A stretch of 10,750 bases of DNA from Treponema sp. UBA4319 (GTDB lineage Bacteria > Spirochaetota > Spirochaetia > Treponematales > Treponemataceae): positions 1 to 10,750 of the forward strand of contig DGUD01000198.1 in the NCBI GenBank assembly GCA_002393865.1, given 5' to 3'. A program made the position numbers and the translations under genes. The notes beneath the pieces were generated by a model. That model saw nothing but the letters and a program-made list of their open reading frames with translations. It was not told the origin of the DNA and made no database searches. Shown here one piece after another: positions 5,828 through 10,750 of this stretch (its first letter is position 1; each line of letters begins with the position of its first letter).

Positions 5828-5866
5828 TTGACAATGGCATTGTGAGCTGTTAAAATTAAGGAGGAG
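5828..5866 (+). promoter_or_regulatory. Strong promoter and ribosome-binding site of the 164-aa protein gene
   Basis: A perfect -35 TTGACA (5828-5833), a 17-bp spacer and -10 TAAAAT (5851-5856, preceded by TGT) are followed at once by AAGGAGGAG (5858-5866). A start near 5863 would give a leader of only about 9 nt that begins inside the Shine-Dalgarno sequence. Confidence 0.8.
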
Positions 5867-5871
5867 ATATT

Positions 5872-6366
5872 ATGACACTGAAAGAGAAGTACGAGAAATG
5901 TCTGCAGGATTCTGAGAACTTCATCACCGGTGAGAAGGAAAACGCGTCCTGCTCCTATAAATATGGCAAGCGCCTTGCACAGTTTTTTAATGACGAGCTT
6001 GATTATTCGGACGTGAATATCCACTATGGCTATCCGCTGGGTGGTATCAGAAAAGAGGACTGGAACCTCAAAATCCGCTTCCAGCTGCGCAAGCCCGAAA
6101 TCGAGCGCTACTCCCCGCTTGGCTCCGGACAGGTCTTCAAGTACCTTTCGACGCTGGCCGACTCCGACTGGACGAGCAATGAGCCTATCGACAGCGAGGC
6201 AAAGGAAATCATGCGCGGCATGATGGACATGCTCAGCCCCGTGCAGGAAGGGCTCACGATAAAGCATATCGGCGTGGAGTGGGCGCTGCATGTCCCCGAC
6301 TGTACCACGGTCTTCGTCACGTTCTTCTATGCCTATGACGAGGAAGAGGAAATCGCTACGGACTGA
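5872..6366 (+). CDS. Uncharacterised 164-aa acidic protein
   Basis: I do not recognise this protein. It is soluble-looking, with no signal peptide or membrane segment. It starts with a charged helix (MTLKEKYEKCLQDSENF), then shows likely beta strands (NLKIRFQLR at 65-73, IGVEWALHV at 133-141, TTVFVTFFYAY at 145-155) and ends in an acidic tail, DEEEEIATD. The segment HYGYPLGGIRKEDWN (51-65) may be a loop. An excellent ribosome-binding site and promoter support the start at 5872 and suggest good expression. It is the first gene of a likely two-gene unit; the ATP-grasp gene begins 45 nt after its stop. Codon use is like that of its neighbours, so there is no sign of recent transfer. It could be a partner or a substrate of the ligase, but nothing in the sequence proves either. 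Confidence 0.85.
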   Translation: MTLKEKYEKCLQDSENFITGEKENASCSYKYGKRLAQFFNDELDYSDVNIHYGYPLGGIRKEDWNLKIRFQLRKPEIERYSPLGSGQVFKYLSTLADSDWTSNEPIDSEAKEIMRGMMDMLSPVQEGLTIKHIGVEWALHVPDCTTVFVTFFYAYDEEEEIATD

Positions 6367-6369
6367 CAG

Positions 6370-6413
6370 ATGCCGCCGGACGGGGTTCTGCTTGGCAGGT
6401 AGGCTGGCGGCAT
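6370..6413 (+). promoter_or_regulatory. Hairpin that covers the ATP-grasp start codon
   Basis: ATGCCGCC (6370-6377) pairs perfectly with GGCGGCAT (6406-6413), extended inward by a G-T and a G-C pair. The right arm includes the first two bases of the ATP-grasp ATG (6412-6414). The left arm begins 3 nt after the stop codon of the upstream gene. Weak AGG ribosome-binding matches (6397-6403) are in the loop. This layout suggests translational coupling: a ribosome finishing the first gene would open the stem. Pairing is seen; the function is inferred. Confidence 0.55.
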
Positions 6414-7749
6414 GAGGTTTGTCCTGTTCAGCACCAGCTCCTGCGCGTTTGACGCGGACAGCCTTGACATACGGACGTTCCCTCTGCGGAAGGACGTGTG
6501 GGCGCAGCTTGCCGCACAGTATCCGGATCACGAATTCATTGTGGCCACTATGCCGCCGGGGATGTTCCTCGTGGATTCCGGCGCGGCTGATGTGCCTGAG
6601 GATGCTGCGGTCTCGTTTGTCATCCTGCAGCAGGGAACGGTGGATTTTGTCGCCTCCCAGATTGTGCGCCTGAATCCCGATATAGCTCTTGCCGTCTCGT
6701 TCTGGGTGGCTCCGTACGATTGGCTCGCTGTGCGCGATGCGGAGATTGCGCGTATCCTCCGTGCTGCGGGCATCAGGACTGTCTGCCAGGATGAGGAGAC
6801 GGCCTTGTGCTGCTTCGATAAATTCCGTACACACCAGAAGCTTTCCTCCTTGGGCTTCCCGGTGCCCCGCGCGGTTTTTGTGCACCACGCGCTGTTCTGG
6901 GCCGAGCGCGGCCATGAGGGCATGCAGGTGAACGTGTACAAGGAATATGTGCTGCAGGAGATCAGGCGGCTCCGCCCGCCGCTCGTCATAAAAGATACCG
7001 TTGGTCTGAGCTCGTACGGCATGGAGGTCGTCACGAGCCACAATGAGGCCCGCGCCTTCCTCTGCTCAAAAAAGAACAATTCCGACAGGCTTGTCGAGGA
7101 GTATATCCCCGGTTTGCAGTTCGGCGCCGAGATCCACCGCTGTGGGGATTCGTACGTGGTACTGCCGCCGTTTCTTTTTTCCGTGAACAAGTATGGTATT
7201 ACCAGCCCCAAGCAGAGCGTGAAGATTGGCCCGGTGCACGGGGATGCTTTCTGCCTTCCTGCCTTGCGCGATATGCTGCTCCGCCTTGCCGGAACAATGC
7301 ATTTCGGCGCGGTGGCGCAGGTAGACCTTGTGCTGAGCGAGGGCTCATGGTTCATCATAGAAATCAATCCGCGGCTTTCCGGCATGAGCGAGACCTATGC
7401 TGCCGCCCAAGGACGGAGCCTGCCCCGGCTGCTCGTGGAGAATGTGCTGCAGGTGGCTCCTGCGGTGCCGCCCATGGGCTATGTGTGCAATATGAAGCTG
7501 CCCCTGCAGCCGCCGGGGCGCCTTGCGGAGATTGCCGCGCAGCCATCTGTCCGCTACGTGCACCAGATTCTCAACAAGGCTGCCCGGCAGGAGCGCGAGC
7601 GGGGCTACGGGGAAGTCGTCTTCGGCGGCTGCACGACAAAGTCCGGCCTGCTGGCGCAGCTGGAGGAGCTTGCGGACCGATTTCCCGATGCGACGGAGCC
7701 GCTTTTCCTGCAGACTGCCCGCGACCTGCTGTCCCTGCTGCCGGACTGA
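6412..7749 (+). CDS. ATP-grasp ligase of unknown substrate
   Basis: This 445-aa cytosolic protein has a full ATP-grasp core. The enzymes join a carboxylate to an amine, thiol or similar group through an acyl-phosphate. Seen: DKFRTHQKLSSLGFPVPRA (136-154), the usual entry to the ATP-binding domain; VIKDTVGLSSYGMEVV (192-207), the lysine and glycine-rich loop, with Asp195 where Pro is common; EEYIPG (229-234) and Glu240; AQVDLVL (302-308) with Asp305; and EINPRLSG (317-324), with the Glu and Asn that bind Mg2+ in the family. Residues 1-130 form a Rossmann-like pre-grasp region. Residues 350-445 are a C-terminal extension. All key residues look intact, so the enzyme should be active. The substrate is not evident: the pattern is closer to CarB/PurK-like ligases than to RimK. 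It shares a transcript with the upstream 164-aa gene. Confidence 0.9.
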   Translation: MRFVLFSTSSCAFDADSLDIRTFPLRKDVWAQLAAQYPDHEFIVATMPPGMFLVDSGAADVPEDAAVSFVILQQGTVDFVASQIVRLNPDIALAVSFWVAPYDWLAVRDAEIARILRAAGIRTVCQDEETALCCFDKFRTHQKLSSLGFPVPRAVFVHHALFWAERGHEGMQVNVYKEYVLQEIRRLRPPLVIKDTVGLSSYGMEVVTSHNEARAFLCSKKNNSDRLVEEYIPGLQFGAEIHRCGDSYVVLPPFLFSVNKYGITSPKQSVKIGPVHGDAFCLPALRDMLLRLAGTMHFGAVAQVDLVLSEGSWFIIEINPRLSGMSETYAAAQGRSLPRLLVENVLQVAPAVPPMGYVCNMKLPLQPPGRLAEIAAQPSVRYVHQILNKAARQERERGYGEVVFGGCTTKSGLLAQLEELADRFPDATEPLFLQTARDLLSLLPD

Positions 7750-7764
7750 TTGGGGCTGTCCGGC
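7740..7764. terminator. Inverted repeat between convergent genes
   Basis: GCCGGAC (7740-7746) pairs perfectly with GTCCGGC (7758-7764). It spans the ATP-grasp stop codon and lies in the 26-nt gap before the end of the convergent helicase gene. Lack of a T-run on either strand makes it a weak bidirectional terminator candidate. Confidence 0.45.
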
Positions 7765-7775
7765 GTGCCCGCTTC

Positions 7776-8963
7776 TTAGTCCGTCTCCTGCGCGGGGGAG
7801 ACAAGCTTCCCGCCGTATAGGTCTTTTGGATATACTTTTATCTTAAGCTTCTTTTCAAGCTTTGCGTAGCGCTGCATCTCGAAGGCGTCTCCGATGACGC
7901 AGTTGATTCCCGTCTGCCCGGCACGCGCCGTCCTTCCTGCGCGGTGGATAAAGAAATCCGTGCTCTCCGGCAGGTCAAGCTGCACCACGTGCGTGATGCC
8001 CGGAATATCAAGCCCGCGGGACGCCAGATCTGTCGTGACCAGTATGGGCAGCTTGCCGCTCCTGAAACGGTCAAGGGCGGCCTTCCGCAGCTTTTTGTCC
8101 ATCTTTGCGCTCAGGCCGTCGCAGTCCAGCTTGCGCCAGCGGAGTTTTTGGACGATGTTCTCCACCTGGTCGCTGCGGGCGGTAAAGACAATCAGCTTTT
8201 GCGGCTGCACGGCGTTGATAAGGGCTCTGAGGCGATCGATTTTATCCCGCCGTTCGGCAAAAATCGCCCAGTGGGTGATGCGCTTGCGCAGTATGTCCTC
8301 CGGCGGCAGCGTGACGAGCTCTATGGCGCCGCCTGTTCCGTCTTCGCCCTGCGCAAGCCCGTCCCGTGCCTTCTGCAGGATGCTGCGGGTATAGTCGCTG
8401 ACGGTGGCGGAATTGCCCACCAGCTGCACCGTGCGAGGCAGCCGCTCCAGCAGGCCTTCCGTCGCCTCCCTGAGCTCAGGGCTCAGCAGCCGGTCTGCCT
8501 CGTCAAGCACAAGGCATTCCACCGCGTCTGCCTTCAGCTTCTTCAGGTGGATGAGCTCCAGCAGCCGTGCCGGTCCGCCGACAACGATAAGCGGTTTCTC
8601 TTTCAGCTGCTCAATCTGGCGGCTGATAGGACTTCCTCCGATACAGAGCGCGCACCGGATGTCCGAGACCAGCTGCACCTGGTTGCGGATTTGCGATGCA
8701 AGCTCAAGCGTGGGGGAGGCGACAAGCAGCTTCACCGCCTTCCTGCTGTTGCCCTGCTGCTCTTCCGCCTGGATTTTCTGGATGAGCGGCAGGAGGTAGG
8801 CGAGCGTCTTTCCAGTGCCGGTCTCGCTCTGGAACAGCAGGTTTTTGCCTGCCGCCACCAGAGGGATGACCTGCTGCTGCACGGCGGTCGGCTCGGTGAT
8901 ATGCTGCGCTGCCAGACGGGAAAGCAGCTCGTCGTCAGTGGTGTAGTCCTTGAAACTTGTCAT
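7776..8963 (-). CDS. DEAD-box ATP-dependent RNA helicase
   Basis: This 395-aa enzyme is a minimal two-RecA-domain DEAD-box protein that unwinds or remodels RNA using ATP, acting in ribosome assembly or mRNA decay. Motifs seen in order: Q motif (ITEPTAVQQQ, 22-31), I (SETGTGKT, 46-53), Ia (PTLELASQ, 84-91, with Leu where Arg is usual), Ib-like GGPARL (129-134), II (DEAD, 154-157), III (SAT, 185-187), IV (LIVFTAR), V (TDLASRGLDIPG, 311-322) and VI (HRAGRTARAG, 340-349, with Ala where Gly is usual). There is no long basic or RNA-binding tail. The frame is open back to 9107, but an extended -10 box at 8979-8971 makes ATG 8963 (MTSFKDY) the only start downstream of the predicted transcription start; ATG 8969 would precede it. 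Confidence 0.95.
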   Translation of the reverse strand: MTSFKDYTTDDELLSRLAAQHITEPTAVQQQVIPLVAAGKNLLFQSETGTGKTLAYLLPLIQKIQAEEQQGNSRKAVKLLVASPTLELASQIRNQVQLVSDIRCALCIGGSPISRQIEQLKEKPLIVVGGPARLLELIHLKKLKADAVECLVLDEADRLLSPELREATEGLLERLPRTVQLVGNSATVSDYTRSILQKARDGLAQGEDGTGGAIELVTLPPEDILRKRITHWAIFAERRDKIDRLRALINAVQPQKLIVFTARSDQVENIVQKLRWRKLDCDGLSAKMDKKLRKAALDRFRSGKLPILVTTDLASRGLDIPGITHVVQLDLPESTDFFIHRAGRTARAGQTGINCVIGDAFEMQRYAKLEKKLKIKVYPKDLYGGKLVSPAQETD

Positions 8964-8970
8964 AAGCATA

Positions 8971-8979
8971 ACTATAGCA
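8971..8979 (-). promoter_or_regulatory. Extended -10 promoter of the helicase gene, leaderless
   Basis: The minus strand reads TGC-TATAGT (8979-8971), an extended -10 element. The transcription start should fall near 8964, one base before ATG 8963. No Shine-Dalgarno sequence and no good -35 box are present. Confidence 0.65.
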
Positions 8980-8995
8980 TATTTCTTGCATTTTG

Positions 8996-9004
8996 TGGTA
9001 TAAT
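8996..9004 (+). promoter_or_regulatory. Extended -10 promoter of the glycosyltransferase gene, leaderless
   Basis: TGG-TATAAT (8996-9004) is a perfect extended -10 element. The start is expected at about 9011, leaving two bases or fewer before ATG 9013. No -35 box lies at 16-18 bp. The -10 hexamer is 22 bp from the divergent helicase -10, so the two polymerase sites overlap. Confidence 0.75.
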
Positions 9005-9012
9005 TTATAGCT

Positions 9013-10152
9013 ATGAAAGTTGGAATTGATACATTCGGCTGTGATAACGGGCGCTCTGGTCTCGGCTCATACGTGCTTTCCCTGGTCAACAGCCTTCCGC
9101 AGGACAAGTCTGTCGTCTACGACTTGTTCGGTTCTGAGGTAGACCGTTATACCTACACCCGCTCTAAGGATTACGGCTTTACCAGTGTCAATCTTCCTGA
9201 CAGCCTCGCGTGCGAGCGCCTCTGGCATAGCTTCCGGGTCAATTCCTTCGGAAAACGCAATGCGTACGACGTCATCCTCTATACCGCCGGGGCACGTATT
9301 CTTCCGCGGAAATTCAAGGTGCCGGGGGTTGCGGTCGTGAACGATATCGTGAGCAGCCTTTTTGAGCGCTCTGGTGACCGCTGGCTCCGTTCCAGCATAC
9401 GGAAAGGGCTTTCCAGCGCCGACTGCATCATTGCGGCGAGCGAGTTCATAAAAGACGACTTGGAGCGCTGCGGCGTCAGCCCCCGGCGGGTGGAGGTCAT
9501 CTACAACGGCATAAACCACAGCCTGTTCTACCCGGCGGAAAGCGTCGAGCCGGAAGGCAGCGTAATCGACATCAAACCCTTTGCCATCAAAAAGCCGTAC
9601 CTGATTTACGCGAGCCGGGTGCAGAACGAAGGGAAAAAGCACGTGGAGCTGATTAAGGCATTCTCCCTGTTCAAGGAAAAGACCCGGCTGCCCCACCGGC
9701 TTGTCATAGCGGGGAGCGAGGGTCCGTATATCGATGCTGTCCGCAAGGCTGCCGTCTCATCCTGCGCTGCGAGCGATATTTTTATGACCGGCTATTTTCC
9801 GCACGAGAATTTCCCTGAGCTCTACCGCAATGCCGAGGCCTGCCTCTTCCCTGCTGTGAATGAGGGGGTGGGGCTGCCGGTTCTTGAGTCCATGGCCTGC
9901 GGGCTTCCCGTCGCCTGCTCGTCTGCAGGGGCGCTCCGCGAGATTGCCGGGGACAATGCCCTGTATTTTGACAGCGACAATATCGGGGAGATGGCTTCTG
10001 CGATAGAGCGCATTGTAAGCGATTCCGACCTCCGGGAGCGTCTGGCCCGGCAGGGAATACAGTGGTCCCGCAAGTTCTCTTGGGAAAAAACCGCGGCGCA
10101 GACATCCGCTCTGCTGCAGGATGTCGCTTCCCTGCGGCACGGGCGGGCATAA
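9013..10152 (+). CDS. GT-B glycosyltransferase, family 4-like
   Basis: This 379-aa enzyme likely transfers a sugar from a nucleotide-sugar donor to a cell-envelope or polysaccharide acceptor at the cytoplasmic face of the membrane. The N-terminal acceptor domain starts MKVGIDTF and has a glycine-rich loop (GRSGLGSYV, 13-21). The linker is ASEFIKDDL...VIYNGINHSLF (142-172). The C-terminal donor domain has YASRVQNEGKKH (199-210), where Arg202 and Lys208 lie at the usual phosphate-contacting positions. It also has VIAGSEG, GYFPHENFPELYRNA, and the signature NEGVGLPVLESMACGLPV (283-300), with Glu284 and Glu292 forming E-x7-E, typical of retaining GT4 enzymes. There is no signal peptide or membrane span. 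Donor and acceptor cannot be told from the sequence; no sugar-biosynthesis genes are nearby. Start 9013 is fixed by the promoter just upstream. Confidence 0.93.
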   Translation: MKVGIDTFGCDNGRSGLGSYVLSLVNSLPQDKSVVYDLFGSEVDRYTYTRSKDYGFTSVNLPDSLACERLWHSFRVNSFGKRNAYDVILYTAGARILPRKFKVPGVAVVNDIVSSLFERSGDRWLRSSIRKGLSSADCIIAASEFIKDDLERCGVSPRRVEVIYNGINHSLFYPAESVEPEGSVIDIKPFAIKKPYLIYASRVQNEGKKHVELIKAFSLFKEKTRLPHRLVIAGSEGPYIDAVRKAAVSSCAASDIFMTGYFPHENFPELYRNAEACLFPAVNEGVGLPVLESMACGLPVACSSAGALREIAGDNALYFDSDNIGEMASAIERIVSDSDLRERLARQGIQWSRKFSWEKTAAQTSALLQDVASLRHGRA

Positions 10153-10181
10153 AAAAAGCGGAGGGATGTCATCCCGCCGCT
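10150..10181 (-). terminator. Intrinsic terminator of clpX, overlapping the glycosyltransferase stop codon
   Basis: On the minus strand, AGCGGCGGGAT-GAC-ATCCCTCCGCT (10181-10157) forms an 11-bp stem with one mismatch, followed by seven T's (10157-10151). The stem begins 34 nt after the clpX stop codon. The A-run on the plus strand includes the TAA of the glycosyltransferase gene, so the element works for clpX only. Confidence 0.88.
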
Positions 10182-10214
10182 GTCTGTCTCCGCGCTCGTC
10201 TTTGCTTGTGTCCG

Positions 10215-10750
10215 TTACGCCGTCTTCTGGCTTATCAGGAGCGTCTCCGCGCTGGGAACCGACTTCTGGTTTACGATGTCTTTCGTAATCTCCAGCTTCT
10301 TTTTGCCCTTGATGCTTGGTACCTCAAACATGATGTCAAGCAGGATTTTTTCGACGATGGCGCGCAGTCCTCTGGCACCGGTCTTGTTCTTTATTGCGAT
10401 GTCGGCGATTTCGCCGATGGCCTCCTCGTTGAACGAAAGATCCACGTCGTCGATGGCAAAACTCGCTTGGAACTGCTTGGTGATGGCGTTCTTCGGTTCC
10501 GTAAGGATGCGGACTAGGTCGTCGCGGTTCAGCTCCTTGAGCGCGCAGGTTATCGGCAGGCGGCCGATAAGCTCCGGGATGATGCCGAATTTCACCAGGT
10601 CGTCGGAAGTGACCTGATTCAGCAGCTCCATGCGCTCTTCCTCCGTGCGGTGCGTGCCCTTTGCGCCGAAACCGATGGATGATGATGAGAGACGCTGTTC
10701 GATAATCTTGTCGAGCCCTACAAAGGCGCCGCCGCAGATGAACAGTATGT
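10215..10750 (-). CDS. clpX: ATP-dependent Clp protease ATP-binding subunit ClpX, C-terminal part (5' end outside window)
   Basis: ClpX is the AAA+ unfoldase that recognises tagged proteins and feeds them to ClpP. The visible 177 residues cover the end of the large AAA+ domain and the small domain: ILFICGGAFVGLDKII, then SSIGFGAKG, then LVKFGIIPELIGRLPI, which holds the sensor-1/arginine-finger region (IPEL-GR). Next come LTEPKNAITKQF and sensor-2 NKTGARGLRAIVE with its GARGLR arginine. The protein ends LLISQKTA shortly after the small domain, as is usual. Nothing is truncated or broken inside the visible part; the zinc-binding domain and Walker motifs lie beyond position 10750. It ends at its own terminator and converges with the glycosyltransferase gene. 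Confidence 0.98.
   Translation of the reverse strand, partial: ILFICGGAFVGLDKIIEQRLSSSSIGFGAKGTHRTEEERMELLNQVTSDDLVKFGIIPELIGRLPITCALKELNRDDLVRILTEPKNAITKQFQASFAIDDVDLSFNEEAIGEIADIAIKNKTGARGLRAIVEKILLDIMFEVPSIKGKKKLEITKDIVNQKSVPSAETLLISQKTA

Noticed and set aside
5572..7041. 489-codon minus-strand open frame
   Set aside because: It runs antisense through the TcdA-like, 164-aa and ATP-grasp genes, all of which have better support; no motif is visible in it.
7944..9029. 361-codon plus-strand open frame opposite the helicase
   Set aside because: Antisense shadow of a DEAD-box gene with all motifs present.
8964..9107. N-terminal extension of the helicase frame
   Set aside because: It would run through the divergent promoter into the glycosyltransferase gene; the extended -10 box at 8979-8971 puts transcription start after these codons.

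Overview
The window comes from a moderately GC-rich bacterial chromosome. It carries mostly housekeeping genes on both strands, with several structured intergenic stretches. No transposase, integrase, phage gene or CRISPR array is visible. The gene content and protein style (HU with [19 protein letters not shown], a ComFB-type protein, a BI-1 homologue, tRNAs without encoded CCA) would suit a Treponema-like spirochaete. That assignment is an inference from general resemblance and the window does not prove it.

Layout. (1) 1-1759, minus: glutamine-dependent NAD+ synthetase (nadE), 3' end cut by the window edge. (2) 1760-2173: intergenic, with a block of tandem hairpins (1801-1872) and a consensus-like promoter that starts a roughly 150-nt leader. 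(3) 2174-2902, plus: a ComFB-domain protein joined to a beta-sandwich-like C-terminal domain. (4) 2903-3143: hairpin-rich intergenic stretch. (5) 3144-3866, plus: BI-1/TMBIM membrane protein, followed by a terminator. (6) 3867-4224: non-coding, with several perfect inverted repeats and a possible small RNA. (7) 4225-4375, minus: tRNA-Pro(TGG) and tRNA-Val(TAC) behind one strong promoter. (8) 4582-4860, plus: HU-family DNA-binding protein with its own terminator. (9) 5009-5749, plus: TcdA/CsdL-like ThiF-family enzyme. (10) 5872-7749, plus: an unrecognised 164-aa protein followed by an ATP-grasp ligase of unknown substrate; the ligase start codon lies in a predicted hairpin. (11) 7776-8963, minus: DEAD-box RNA helicase, divergent from (12) 9013-10152, plus: GT-B glycosyltransferase. 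(13) 10215-10750, minus: C-terminal part of ClpX, 5' end outside the window, with a terminator overlapping the glycosyltransferase stop codon.

Most genes are single transcription units with unrelated housekeeping roles: NAD synthesis, tRNA modification, RNA remodelling, nucleoid structure, proteolysis. Two things stand out. First, three genes (nadE, the helicase, the glycosyltransferase) have a good -10 box only 6-8 nt before the start codon, which predicts leaderless mRNAs. The helicase and glycosyltransferase share a very compact divergent promoter built from two extended -10 elements. Second, the 164-aa protein plus ATP-grasp pair is a candidate uncharacterised two-gene module, and the ComFB fusion is an unusual possible nucleotide-signal receptor.
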